Shown here: positions 26,377 through 34,866 of the stretch, piece after piece
How positions within the stretch are numbered: the first letter of the stretch is position 1
Layout of the letters: the number at the start of each line of letters is the position of its first letter
The notes under the pieces: model-generated
The model's database searches: none
Seen by the model: only the letters and a program-made list of their open reading frames with translations
What the model was told of the DNA's origin: nothing
Position numbers and translations under genes: made by a program
Assembly: GCF_021390515.1 (NCBI RefSeq)
Contig: NZ_JAJUXI010000002.1
Location: 620,001-684,000 of the forward strand
Source of the DNA: Dyadobacter sp. CY326
GTDB taxonomy: Bacteria; Bacteroidota; Bacteroidia; Cytophagales; Spirosomataceae
Reading direction: 5' to 3'
DNA length: 64,000 bases

Positions 26377-26469
26377 ATGCCCGACTTTCACTCCTATAAA
26401 ACTTCAAGAATCCAACCTACCCTCTTAAATCTTCATAAAACCCATTGACCATTCAAAATTCTTTTGATC

Positions 26470-27564
26470 ATGAGTGATGCATTGCAAAAAACCATAACAC
26501 TCTTATTATTAATTGGATTGGGGCTTCTTCTTAAGTCCAAGTTCAAAAACAAAGACCAGACTAATGGTATAAAAGAGATCATTTTGTCCGTTGCATTGCC
26601 TTCTACGATCTTTATATCATTAATGAAGATTGACATTGATTCTTCCATGATCATCATTCCGGTGGTGACCTTGGTTTTCAACTTCTTAATGTTCTTTTCC
26701 GCGCCGCTCGCGTTCTCATTATTTGGAATAGAAAAAAACAGCCCAACTGGCAGAACATTGATGATGCTCATCCCATCACTCGCTCCCGGCCTGTCGTGCT
26801 TTCCTTTTATCGCTGAGTTTTTAGGAGAAAAAAGTCTTGCTATCGCAGCACTTGCTGACGTTGGAAACAAGTTTTTCGTGCTGATCTCATTGTACATTCT
26901 CGCAATGAACATGTTCTTGAAAAACAGCGATGACAAGGAAACAAAAATGGGTGGAAAGCTGAAAAGTCTGTTTGCCAGCATGTTTCAGGAACCCATCAAT
27001 CTCCTCATCTTCCTGGCCATCATTCTATTGAGCTTGGGAATTAACTACAACACGCTACCATTTGTCATCACTGAAATTTTTGACAAAACCAGCGCCATGA
27101 TGACACCACTGGTTCTGCTGTTTATTGGATTGGCGGTTCAACTTAAAGAAGGCAAAAAACGCATTGTTGCCAGCATTTTGTTCTTCCGCGCTGGCATCAC
27201 CATGATCATCAGTGCAGGAATGATTTACGTGTTGCACATTACAGACCTTTCCATGATTTTGCTGGCAGTTGTGATTCCATTGAGCGCAGCGAGTTTCTGG
27301 CCGCTGGCGCACATTTCGGCCTTTAATCTGCGGGAAGATGCCAAAGGATTAGCGAAAGAAAAACGGACATTTGACTTGGAACTTGCTGTGTTGTTGCTTG
27401 CATTTTCATTGCCATTCTCAACCATTTTGATCCTCGCAATCCTGTCTTCCGGCTCTTTCTTTGCGCACACATCTACATTGCTTACAAGCGGAATGGTCCT
27501 CATTGTCCTAGGCGCATTGCCTAATGCTTTGAGCAAAGTGTTTGTAAAAATGTCAAAAGCTTAA
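26470..27564 (+). CDS. AEC-type (auxin efflux carrier-like) permease
   Basis: An integral inner-membrane protein with about ten hydrophobic helices. Its arrangement is that of AEC/bile-acid-symporter-like permeases: VALPSTIFISLMKI early on, a polar middle loop (NSDDKETKMGGKLKS), then a second set of helices, each half having a helix-breaking Pro/Gly. Length (364 residues) suits the AEC family. Substrate cannot be read; family members move small organic anions. I start at ATG 26470 (MSDALQ) rather than the in-frame TTG two codons earlier. It lies downstream of the CTCCGCTCAG palindrome and is probably a separate unit. Confidence 0.7.
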   Translation: MSDALQKTITLLLLIGLGLLLKSKFKNKDQTNGIKEIILSVALPSTIFISLMKIDIDSSMIIIPVVTLVFNFLMFFSAPLAFSLFGIEKNSPTGRTLMMLIPSLAPGLSCFPFIAEFLGEKSLAIAALADVGNKFFVLISLYILAMNMFLKNSDDKETKMGGKLKSLFASMFQEPINLLIFLAIILLSLGINYNTLPFVITEIFDKTSAMMTPLVLLFIGLAVQLKEGKKRIVASILFFRAGITMIISAGMIYVLHITDLSMILLAVVIPLSAASFWPLAHISAFNLREDAKGLAKEKRTFDLELAVLLLAFSLPFSTILILAILSSGSFFAHTSTLLTSGMVLIVLGALPNALSKVFVKMSKA

Positions 27565-27580
27565 TACTCAAAAACCATTT

Positions 27581-28168
27581 ATGCATAAGATCGTATTAAC
27601 GACAGCCTTATCACTTTTTTCGCTCAATCTAATCGCGCAAATTGATAATGCAGCGACGAATAATGTCAAATCGGAGGTGACCATTAAAGTGTCGAAGAAG
27701 TCAAAACGGCATAAATATTTTTCCGATAATGCGCCGGTTACGATGGCCGACGGAAGCGTAAAATGCATTGCCGACATTCGGGTTGGCGAACAAGTGAAAA
27801 CTTGCAAAGACGGAAAAAGCATGGCTACGCAGGTGAAGCAAATCGATGTTTATAACAAACCCGATTTTTACCTGACGGCAATATATCTGCGCCCGGCTGA
27901 GGCAATGGCAAATTACGATTCGAACAAAGTTCCCGCATTGCTTTTGGAAGCCACACCAAATCACCGGGTGCAGACCAACAGAGGAAAAAAACGATTAAAA
28001 AAGCTTGGCAAAAACGATATATTGTATCATTATGAGCCTTCTACCGGCATAGTTTCGTCCTGGAAAGTTGGAGCTGTGAAAGAAAATGCGCGTGTGGTTT
28101 CAAAAGCCTACAACCTGGAAACCGAGGACGGCACTTACCTCGTAGAAAACGTGATGGTTGCACAATAG
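27581..28168 (+). CDS. secreted stand-alone Hint-domain protein lacking the N-terminal cysteine
   Basis: A 195-residue protein with a Sec signal peptide (MHKIVLTTALSLFSLNLIAQ). From about residue 45 it shows Hedgehog/intein (Hint) domain features: APVTMADGSVKCIADIRVGE as block A, ATPNHRVQT as block B with the T-x-x-H motif, and ETEDGTYLVENVMVAQ as the C-terminal block. Active inteins and Hogs begin with Cys or Ser just before the 'xVxMADGS' strand. Here the aligned position is Tyr (KYFSDNAPV), and the terminal HN pair is EN. Autocleavage is therefore doubtful and the fold may have another role. It ends in a strong terminator and starts 16 bases after the permease gene. Confidence 0.75.
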   Translation: MHKIVLTTALSLFSLNLIAQIDNAATNNVKSEVTIKVSKKSKRHKYFSDNAPVTMADGSVKCIADIRVGEQVKTCKDGKSMATQVKQIDVYNKPDFYLTAIYLRPAEAMANYDSNKVPALLLEATPNHRVQTNRGKKRLKKLGKNDILYHYEPSTGIVSSWKVGAVKENARVVSKAYNLETEDGTYLVENVMVAQ

Positions 28169-28191
28169 CATTATTTACTCAATATTCTGAT

Positions 28192-28217
28192 GGACGCTGG
28201 CAACAGCGTCCTTTTTT
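28192..28217 (+). terminator. intrinsic terminator after the Hint-domain gene
   Basis: GGACGCTG (28192-28199) and CAGCGTCC (28204-28211) form a perfect 8-base stem with a GCAA tetraloop, followed by TTTTTT. One of the clearest terminators in the window. Confidence 0.9.
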
Positions 28218-28294
28218 GTTGCACACATTGTCGATTTGCAATTGCCAGTCAGAAAAACCTTTCCGACCTTTGCCTCTTAATATAACTTCTGATT

Positions 28295-29353
28295 GTGCCT
28301 GACATTAACACTTCATTGACTCCGAGAGAGTTAGGTTTCAGCTTTCCTGCCGAGTGGTTTCCGCATCGCGCAACCTGGCTTACATTCCCACACAACGAAG
28401 CATCCTGGCAAGGCGAAAGGCTTGCGAAGATGCTTCCGCAATATCTGGCCTTCATCAAAGCCATCAGCCAGGGAGAAAATGTAGGCATCATTGCCAACGA
28501 CCCAAATTTGAAAGAGTTCATTTCCAAAAAACTTGAAGCGACAGGGGTTGATTTATCCAAAATCGAATTTGTAATAAAACCGACGAATGACGCCTGGTGC
28601 AGGGATCACGGCCCTTCTTTTGTGATCAATGAAAAAACAAAAGAAAAGGCGATCGTCAACTGGGGACACAATGCTTGGGGAGGCAAATATCCGCCTTATG
28701 ACGACGATAACCGCACACCGAGCGCCGTGGCAGATTATCTCAACCTGCTGGTTTTCAATCCGGGCATTATCATGGAAGGCGGCGCGGTTGAATTCAATGG
28801 AGCTGGCAGTTTGCTCACGAGCAAATCCTGCTTATTAAATATGAACCGCAACCCGCATTTGAATCAAGGTCAAATCGAAGAAGCGCTGAGCCAATATTAT
28901 GGAGTTGAGCAAATCTTGTGGGTTGAAGGCGGCATTGTAGGCGACGACACTGACGGCCACATTGACGACACAACGCGATTTATTAATGAAGACACTGTGA
29001 TTGCCTGCGTTGAGCACGATCAGCAAGATGAGAATTTCGAAATCCTGCAAACAAATCTGCAAATGTTGAAACAAATGCGGCTGATCAATGGCAAGCAGCT
29101 CAATATCATTGAAATTCCAATGCCGAAAGCCGTCATTATCGACGATTTTCGCACGCCGGGATCTTATGCCAATTTCTTGATTTGCAATGCAGGCATTATT
29201 GTTCCAATCTTTAATAATCCGAATGATCAGGTTGCCATTGACATTCTGGAAAAGTCATTTCCCGGAAGAAAGATCATTCCGCTCGAAGCAACGGAGATTA
29301 TCTGGGGACAAGGAAGTTTTCACTGCCTTAGCCAGCAAGAGCCACTGATCTAG
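28295..29353 (+). CDS. aguA: agmatine deiminase
   Basis: A cytoplasmic guanidino-group hydrolase (peptidyl-arginine-deiminase-like fold) converting agmatine to N-carbamoylputrescine. The 352-residue protein has the family landmarks: PAEWFPHRATWLTFPHNEASW near the N-terminus, DAWCRDHGPSFV, GGAVEFNGAGSLLTS, EGGIVGDDTDGHIDD, and the catalytic cysteine in GQGSFHCLSQQEP at the end. Start is GTG at 28295, directly after the terminator region. With AguB at 18114 it forms the two-step agmatine-to-putrescine route, but the two genes are not in one operon. Confidence 0.95.
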   Translation: MPDINTSLTPRELGFSFPAEWFPHRATWLTFPHNEASWQGERLAKMLPQYLAFIKAISQGENVGIIANDPNLKEFISKKLEATGVDLSKIEFVIKPTNDAWCRDHGPSFVINEKTKEKAIVNWGHNAWGGKYPPYDDDNRTPSAVADYLNLLVFNPGIIMEGGAVEFNGAGSLLTSKSCLLNMNRNPHLNQGQIEEALSQYYGVEQILWVEGGIVGDDTDGHIDDTTRFINEDTVIACVEHDQQDENFEILQTNLQMLKQMRLINGKQLNIIEIPMPKAVIIDDFRTPGSYANFLICNAGIIVPIFNNPNDQVAIDILEKSFPGRKIIPLEATEIIWGQGSFHCLSQQEPLI

Positions 29354-29365
29354 TTCCTCTCAAGC

Positions 29366-29389
29366 AGCCCTGGGCTAAAGCCCAGGGCT
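29366..29389. repeat. AGCCCTGGGC palindrome
   Basis: AGCCCTGGGC (29366-29375) TAAA GCCCAGGGCT (29380-29389) is a perfect 10-base inverted repeat with a 4-base loop. From memory, similar 'AGCCCTGGGCTAAAGCCC' palindromes are frequent between genes in Bacteroidota. It lies 12 bases after the aguA stop and could also end its transcript, though no T run follows. Confidence 0.7.
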
Positions 29390-29460
29390 ATGATATCTTC
29401 TGCCACAAGTTGGATCGCCAGCGAAGCCCCTAGCCGGGTCACCGGCGACCGATCTCCTAA

Positions 29461-29480
29461 CCCCAGGTTTTAACCTGGGG
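29461..29480. repeat. CCCCAGGTTTTAACCTGGGG palindrome with a G-rich tail
   Basis: A perfect 20-base palindrome with 9-base arms. It is followed by about 80 bases of unusually G-rich, GC-rich sequence (29481-29555, with blocks such as GGCGGGAGGGCAGCG), in sharp contrast to the surroundings. Together with the palindrome at 29366 it makes a repeat cluster between aguA and the lysozyme gene. Nothing coding is evident here. Confidence 0.65.
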
Positions 29481-29560
29481 ATCGCGGGATGGCGGGAGGG
29501 CAGCGCAGCGGGCAGGAGGGCGTGCAGGCGCGATGCGATGCGGGCGGCGAGGACACAACC

Positions 29561-30355
29561 TCACAAACCTACCCAATCCTCCGGCTCGTGCAAAAACACG
29601 TTATAATCTACAAACCCCCGAATGCCATCGGCCCAGCCTTTCTCACTATGCTGCCAAAAAAGGACGTGGGCGTCGGATGCGAGGTCGTTTAGATGCGTGC
29701 GCGAGTAACCGGCCAGCCAAAGGGGATATTCATCGAAGTTTCCGGCAATGTATTTTTTATAAAAATATTCATTCACGTAAATCACCGGCTTCACGCCATA
29801 ATGCGCCTCTATCTGAACTAACCAGTTTTTTACGCCTTTGATAATGATGTCGTCTGGTTTTCCGGCGTGGGTTTCCAGGTCCAGAACTGGCGGCAAATCG
29901 CCCGCTTCCATCCGCACTTGCCCGATGAAGTTCTGCACCTGGCGATCGGACATGACTCTTGGATTGTAAAAATGATAGGCGCCGCGGCGCATTCCTACCC
30001 GCTTCGCCTCGGCCCAGTTTCGCTTGAATTGTCTGTCTAAATGTGTGGCGCCTTCCGTTGCTTTAATGTAAACGAAATCAATCCCAACATTTTCAGAACG
30101 AGTGGCTTTAAGCTTATCCCAATTAATTTTCGCATTGTGGTGTGAGACGTCGATGCCGTGAATGGCGTAGCGGAGCGGCAATTTTATTCCAAACTTGCTG
30201 ATGAATTCCCACTGATTCTCATCCTTCCGATCAGACCACCAGACAAGCGCCCCAATTAAGACAATAACTCCGGCGATAATCGCCCAGCCCTTCGCAGGCA
30301 ATGGTTTTAAATAACTCACTTTGGCCGCCGAAGCCCGAACTTTCCTTTTTGCCAT
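29561..30355 (-). CDS. membrane-anchored GH25 muramidase (lysozyme)
   Basis: A glycoside hydrolase family 25 enzyme, which cleaves the MurNAc-GlcNAc bond of peptidoglycan. The ~264-residue protein has an N-terminal basic stretch and one membrane helix (GWAIIAGVIVLIGALVWW, about residues 23-40), so it is anchored and faces the periplasm. The catalytic domain shows the family blocks: IHGIDVSHHN, GIDFVYIKATEGATH, RGAYHFYNP, and LPPVLDLETH with the acidic pair of the active site. It ends with HVLFWQHS and FVDYNVFLHE. I start at ATG 30355; an in-frame TTG three codons upstream is less likely. The -7-like box TACTTTTG ends 7 bases before this ATG, suggesting a leaderless message. Confidence 0.9.
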   Translation of the reverse strand: MAKRKVRASAAKVSYLKPLPAKGWAIIAGVIVLIGALVWWSDRKDENQWEFISKFGIKLPLRYAIHGIDVSHHNAKINWDKLKATRSENVGIDFVYIKATEGATHLDRQFKRNWAEAKRVGMRRGAYHFYNPRVMSDRQVQNFIGQVRMEAGDLPPVLDLETHAGKPDDIIIKGVKNWLVQIEAHYGVKPVIYVNEYFYKKYIAGNFDEYPLWLAGYSRTHLNDLASDAHVLFWQHSEKGWADGIRGFVDYNVFLHEPEDWVGL

Positions 30356-30361
30356 ACAAAG

Positions 30362-30369
30362 CAAAAGTA
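30362..30369 (-). promoter_or_regulatory. possible -7 box of the GH25 gene
   Basis: On the minus strand TACTTTTG fits TAnnTTTG exactly. The expected transcript start falls on or next to ATG 30355. No good -33 TTTG is at the canonical 19-base distance, so confidence is modest. Confidence 0.35.
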
Positions 30370-30515
30370 CGAAAGATCATTGTTTGGTGTATTCAACCGT
30401 TCAATTTCCAGATTTGCCATTCATGTACTATGCTATGCATAGTACCTTACATCGCCGTATGTTTGTCATGTTCAAACGGAACAAAAAGAGCCAAACCTTA
30501 AAACAACTGTTAGCC

Positions 30516-30896
30516 ATGAAAACTACATTCAAAACCATCGCATTAGTTATCGCATTTACTGCTTCCTTCGCATTCAATTCATTTGCAGACGATAAAGAAT
30601 CTAAAAAAGTAACCGGATTCGGAACAGGCATATTCGTTGCCAAAAACCAAAAATTGTTCGTTAGCGTCGACAAATACAATGATTCAAACGCAATTATCCT
30701 GGTGACTGATAAAAAAGGCAAAACCATTTACCGCGAGCAATTGAACAAAAAATTAGAAAAAATCAGAAAAATCTACGACTTGAATGAGTTACCTGCCGGA
30801 GACTACAACATTGAAATTTTCAGCAACGGTGAAAAAGTAACCAAAACCATTTCCGTTAGCGAACCACTTACTGAACGCGCAATCAGCCTTCGGTAA
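30516..30896 (+). CDS. small secreted beta-sandwich protein (DUF3244-like)
   Basis: A 126-residue exported protein. A Sec signal peptide (TIALVIAFTASFAFNSFA) is followed by one small beta domain with the pattern 'val-d-..G-.-iy-...-ln-...-l..lpaGdY.iei...g' (VTDKKGKTIYREQL, NELPAGDYNIEIFSNGEKV). This fits DUF3244 and the fold of T9SS sorting-type domains. Here it makes up the whole protein, so it is not a tail of something larger. The open frame runs further upstream to 30321, but ATG 30516 directly precedes the signal peptide. A possible promoter box TATGTTTG lies at 30458-30465. Function unknown. Confidence 0.75.
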   Translation: MKTTFKTIALVIAFTASFAFNSFADDKESKKVTGFGTGIFVAKNQKLFVSVDKYNDSNAIILVTDKKGKTIYREQLNKKLEKIRKIYDLNELPAGDYNIEIFSNGEKVTKTISVSEPLTERAISLR

Positions 30897-30926
30897 TCAA
30901 CAAGAAAATTTAGCCAGAAAAACAAA

Positions 30927-30961
30927 AAAGGCGCCGCTGTTCAAACGACAGCGGCGCCTTT
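30927..30961 (-). terminator. strong terminator between leuS and the small secreted gene
   Basis: AAAGGCGCCGCTGT (30927-30940) and ACAGCGGCGCCTTT (30948-30961) form a perfect 14-base stem with a 7-base loop. Reading on the minus strand it is followed by a long T tract, so it mainly terminates leuS; it can also serve the convergent + strand gene. Confidence 0.9.
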
Positions 30962-30979
30962 GCTTTATAAAGCAGAATA

Positions 30980-33787
30980 CTAAATCACAACATTAACAAT
31001 CCGTTTTGGAACAACGATCACTTTCTTGGCCGGATTTCCTTCCATCCAGCGCTGAACAGTTTCATTAGCAAGCACTTCTTTTTCAATTTCAGATGCCGGC
31101 GTGTCCAATGCAAACGTCAACGAAGCCCTCACTTTGCCATTGATCTGGATCGGATATTCGAAAACGGCATCCGTAACGTGCTGCAATTCCCATTTTGGAA
31201 AGCTTGCTTTTGAAACCATTCCGGCCTCATTGCCTAGCACGCTCCAAAGTTCCTCAGCAATGTGCGGGGCATAAGGCGACAACAAAACCACCAATTCCTG
31301 CAAAACAGCCTTGCTTTGGCATTTGAGCGATCCCAATTCATTGACGCAAACCATGAATGCGCTTACGGCAGTGTTGAACGAAAAATGCTCGATGTCTTCT
31401 TCAATCTTCTTTATCGTTTTATGCAGGATTTTCAACTCCTCAGGCTTGGCAGGAATGTCCTTCACCATCCATTGCCCCGCGTCGTTGTAAAAAAGTCTCC
31501 ATAGCTTGCGGATGAATCTGTAAGTTCCGTCGATGCCATTGGTGTTCCATGGTTTGGCCTGATCCAGCGGTCCCAAAAACATTTCATACAAACGCAATGT
31601 GTCAGCCCCATAACGCTCCACAATGTCGTCTGGGTTAACCACGTTGAACTTAGATTTCGACATTTTCTCCACTTCCACGCCGCATACATATTTGCCATCT
31701 TCCAGAATGAACTTCGGATTTTCTCCAACAATGTCCTTCCGGGTTGCCTTGAACTTTTCTACATCCAACACGTCATTTTCAACAATATTAACATCCACAT
31801 GCAATGCAGAAACCTCATATTCAGATCTTAAACCAGCACTTACAAAAGTCGGATTGCTGTAATCCTCACTTTTGACACGATAGACAAAATTGCTGCGTCC
31901 CTGAATCATGCCCTGATTGATCAATTTCTTGAAAGGCTCTTCCTCAGGCACATAACCTCTGTCTTTCAGAAATTTATTCCAAAAACGGCTGTATAACAAG
32001 TGACCTGTCGCATGCTCCGTGCCGCCAATGTACAAGTCTACATCCCGCCAGTAATCGATGGCTTCTTTGGCTGCAAACTCCTCCTGATTTTTGGGATCCA
32101 TATAACGATACCAATACCAGCTGCTTCCCGCCCACCCCGGCATTGTGCTCAACTCATATCCGTTGCCCGAGCTATGCGACCAATCCTGCGCACGACCCAA
32201 GGGCGGCTCGCCGTTTTCGGTCGGTAAATATTTGTCCACGTCAGGCAAATTCAATGGCAATTCATTTTCCTCTAATAAATAAGGAAGCGGCTGTCCGGTG
32301 CTGTCATTTTTGTAAAAAACCGGCACGGGCTCACCCCAATAGCGCTGGCGACTGAAAACCGCGTCGCGCAAACGATAATTTATTTTCCCTTTTCCAATGT
32401 TTTTCTCTTCCAAAAAGCGCACAAGAACCTTGTTGGCTTCGTGAAATGTCAGGCCATTGATAATTCCGGAATTAATGTAATGACCTTCTTTGGTCGCGTC
32501 GGCTTGCGCTTCAATGTCCTTTTGCGCATCCAGAATTGCGGTAATCGGCAAGTCAAAATGCTTTGCAAAATTCCAGTCTCGCTGGTCGCCAGAAGGAACA
32601 CCCATTACTGCACCCGTTCCATAACCAGCCAAGACATAGTCAGCAATGTAAACCGGAATTTTCTCGTCATTAAAAGGATTCACAGCATAAGCCCCGGTAA
32701 ATGCGCCCGAAACGGTTTTCACATCCGACATGCGGTCGCGTTCCGATTTTTTCTTCGTTGAGGCAATGTAGGCATCAATGTCACCTTGCTGTCCGGGAGT
32801 TGTAATCACATCAACTAACTCATGCTCCGGCGCGAGCACCATAAAAGTCACGCCGTAAATCGTATCCACACGCGTTGTGAAAACTTCTATTACATTCTCG
32901 TGTCCGTCAATGCCGAATTTCACCAAAGCACCCACAGACCGTCCAATCCAGTTTTTTTGCTGCTCTTTCAGCGATTCCGTCCAGTCGACCGTGTCTAGGC
33001 CGTCGATTAATCTTTGTGCGTAAGCCGTAATGCGCATCATCCATTGGCGCATCAATTTTTGAACAACCGGAAATCCGCCACGCTCCGAAACGCCATCTTT
33101 CACCTCATCATTGGAAAGCACCGAGCCCAGGCCCGGGCACCAGTTTACCGTCGCATCCGCAACATAAGTTAACCGGTATTTCAATGTCATTTTATATTGA
33201 TCCTCTGCATTCCAGGAGTTCCATTCTTCTGCCGAAAAAACAGGCGTGTCTTCATCATTGGGTGCATTAACCGCCTTATTTCCACTTTTTTCAAAAATGG
33301 CGATCAATGTTTCAATGGGCTCTGCTTTACCGGAATCGTTGTTATACCAGCTTTTAAACAGCTCCATGAAAATCCACTGGGTCCATTTGTAATAATCCGG
33401 CTCCGATGTGCGCACTTCCCTTTTCCAGTCGTAACTGAACCCAAGGTTTTTGAGCTGCTCAATATAGCGCGTAATATTTTGCTCCGTCGTAATCGCCGGA
33501 TGCTGACCGGTTTGAATCGCATATTGTTCGGCCGGAAGGCCAAAACTATCGAAGCCCATTGGATGCAAAACATTGAATCCTTTCAGCCTTTTATATCTTG
33601 AATAAATATCTGAGGCAATATATCCCAGCGGATGTCCCACATGCAATCCGGCTCCCGACGGATAGGGAAACATATCCAATACATAATATTTAGGCAGAGT
33701 CGATTGATTTTCCACACTGAATGTTCCGTGGTTTTCCCAATGTTCCTGCCATTTCTTCTCAATTTCCCGATGACTATACTCACTCAT
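30980..33787 (-). CDS. leuS: leucine-tRNA ligase
   Basis: A class I aminoacyl-tRNA synthetase charging tRNA-Leu. The 935-residue protein has the HIGH-like motif in PYPSGAGLHVGHPLGY near residue 47 and the KMSKS loop in VEKMSKSKFNVVNPDD near 705. The large CP1 editing domain lies between them (FTTRVDTIYGVTFMVLAPEH). A C-terminal anticodon-binding region follows and the protein ends PKRIVNVVI. Length is a little above the bacterial norm because of insertions around residues 130-180, as in other Bacteroidota. A promoter-like TATTTTTG on the minus strand lies at 33851-33858. Confidence 0.97.
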   Translation of the reverse strand: MSEYSHREIEKKWQEHWENHGTFSVENQSTLPKYYVLDMFPYPSGAGLHVGHPLGYIASDIYSRYKRLKGFNVLHPMGFDSFGLPAEQYAIQTGQHPAITTEQNITRYIEQLKNLGFSYDWKREVRTSEPDYYKWTQWIFMELFKSWYNNDSGKAEPIETLIAIFEKSGNKAVNAPNDEDTPVFSAEEWNSWNAEDQYKMTLKYRLTYVADATVNWCPGLGSVLSNDEVKDGVSERGGFPVVQKLMRQWMMRITAYAQRLIDGLDTVDWTESLKEQQKNWIGRSVGALVKFGIDGHENVIEVFTTRVDTIYGVTFMVLAPEHELVDVITTPGQQGDIDAYIASTKKKSERDRMSDVKTVSGAFTGAYAVNPFNDEKIPVYIADYVLAGYGTGAVMGVPSGDQRDWNFAKHFDLPITAILDAQKDIEAQADATKEGHYINSGIINGLTFHEANKVLVRFLEEKNIGKGKINYRLRDAVFSRQRYWGEPVPVFYKNDSTGQPLPYLLEENELPLNLPDVDKYLPTENGEPPLGRAQDWSHSSGNGYELSTMPGWAGSSWYWYRYMDPKNQEEFAAKEAIDYWRDVDLYIGGTEHATGHLLYSRFWNKFLKDRGYVPEEEPFKKLINQGMIQGRSNFVYRVKSEDYSNPTFVSAGLRSEYEVSALHVDVNIVENDVLDVEKFKATRKDIVGENPKFILEDGKYVCGVEVEKMSKSKFNVVNPDDIVERYGADTLRLYEMFLGPLDQAKPWNTNGIDGTYRFIRKLWRLFYNDAGQWMVKDIPAKPEELKILHKTIKKIEEDIEHFSFNTAVSAFMVCVNELGSLKCQSKAVLQELVVLLSPYAPHIAEELWSVLGNEAGMVSKASFPKWELQHVTDAVFEYPIQINGKVRASLTFALDTPASEIEKEVLANETVQRWMEGNPAKKVIVVPKRIVNVVI

Positions 33788-33850
33788 ATCTTTTGCTTAT
33801 TACCTTATTCTGTTAGGGGCTGAATTTGCACCATATCTTATAACTGAGCG

Positions 33851-33858
33851 CAAAAATA
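33851..33858 (-). promoter_or_regulatory. possible -7 box of leuS
   Basis: TATTTTTG on the minus strand fits TAnnTTTG and lies 64 bases before the leuS ATG. No clear TTTG is found at the 19-base spacing. Confidence 0.35.
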
Positions 33859-34031
33859 GCTTATTTGATCGTAATCCGGTCCAAGTGCCGGCACATTCCA
33901 TTGGCAAGCCATCCGCAAAATCCGTTTGTAGAAAGTAATGCCCATTTCAAAAGCGATTGCTCGCTCATCTTGCAGGCATAGCTTTTTAAGATTTTTTATT
34001 AATTAAGTTCATTCAACAAACAAATATTGCT

Positions 34032-34703
34032 ATGAGAAACTTTATGATTGCGCTGTGTATGATGACGATAAGCTATGCGGCGACAGCACAATACGACCCG
34101 GCGTTCAGATTCGGGATTAAAGCGGGTGCAAACCTATCCAATATTAATGGCAGCAATGACCTGAGCCTTTCATCAGGCAATAACCCATTCAATTTCAAGG
34201 ATAACGACAATCGCTCGTTAGGATTTGTTGGTGGTGTATTCTTCCGTTTTGGTAAGACTTTCTACGTTCAGCCTGAGCTTTTATTGTCTCAAAAAGGTGG
34301 TCGTTTCAATGTATATGAAGATGGTGTGCAAGATGCTAATGGCAAGGTTGATGTGCGTTTTTCAAACTTCGACGTGCCTGTGCTTTTAGGTGTGCGCATT
34401 GCAAAATTCTTCCGCGTTAATGTGGGCCCGGTGGCTTCATTGAGGCTGTCAAGCAATGGCAAATTGGGAGATTCTTTCGATGATGTGACCGGCGGAAATT
34501 CCGGTGCGGAATTCAAAAACAGACTGGCTTATGGCTATCAGGCGGGCGTTGGTTTTGATTTCGGAAGATTGAGCCTCGATGTTCGTTATGAAGGAAATTT
34601 CACAGATGTGGTGAAAGTTGACTTCGATAATGCGACAACCGCTTCTCAATTTGGTAAAAAGAGCAATTTGTTCCAGGCAACGCTTGGCTTCTCGATTCTT
34701 TAA
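34032..34703 (+). CDS. outer-membrane beta-barrel protein (porin-like family)
   Basis: A 223-residue protein with a signal peptide ending near ATAQ (residues 17-20). It then has an eight-strand-type barrel pattern: FRFGIKAGANLSNING, FGKTFYVQPELLLSQKGGRF, FDVPVLLGVRIAKFFRVNVG, YGYQAGVGFDFGRLSLDVRYEG, and a C-terminal ATLGFSIL. The motif G.kaG.n.s and the strand that reads 'yvqPEl.ls.kG' are typical of the small barrel proteins of Bacteroidota (PorT / outer-membrane beta-barrel, PF13568-like). No enzymatic residues are evident. It is a single gene with a terminator after it. Confidence 0.87.
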   Translation: MRNFMIALCMMTISYAATAQYDPAFRFGIKAGANLSNINGSNDLSLSSGNNPFNFKDNDNRSLGFVGGVFFRFGKTFYVQPELLLSQKGGRFNVYEDGVQDANGKVDVRFSNFDVPVLLGVRIAKFFRVNVGPVASLRLSSNGKLGDSFDDVTGGNSGAEFKNRLAYGYQAGVGFDFGRLSLDVRYEGNFTDVVKVDFDNATTASQFGKKSNLFQATLGFSIL

Positions 34704-34723
34704 TCCAAAAAACATTTTATTGC

Positions 34724-34760
34724 AAACGGGACCGTCGCTACGACGCGTCCCGTTTTTTGT
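34724..34760 (+). terminator. intrinsic terminator after the barrel gene
   Basis: AAACGGGAC (34724-34732) pairs with GTCCCGTTT (34747-34755), followed by a T run. It lies 21 bases after the stop codon. Confidence 0.85.
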
Positions 34761-34774
34761 TTTTGTCTGATGTG

Positions 34775-34803
34775 TTTGAATCTGAATGCTATTTCTAGTT
34801 TTG
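34775..34803 (+). promoter_or_regulatory. possible promoter of the XRE/IrrE-like regulator
   Basis: TTTG (34775-34778) and TAGTTTTG (34796-34803), with 17 rather than 19 bases between them. The expected transcript start is near 34810, about 57 bases before GTG 34867. Confidence 0.4.
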
Positions 34804-34866
34804 CATTTCTTTACCTAAATTGCCTGTACACGAAATCGAACATTACGGGCGGATTATAATAGCGCA

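Noticed and set aside
27581-28168. Active intein or Hedgehog-like autoprocessing protein
   Set aside because: The catalytic Cys/Ser is Tyr and the terminal HN is absent, and there are no flanking exteins.
30321-30515. 65-residue N-terminal extension of the DUF3244-like protein
   Set aside because: It would bury the signal peptide, and it overlaps the start of the divergent lysozyme gene.
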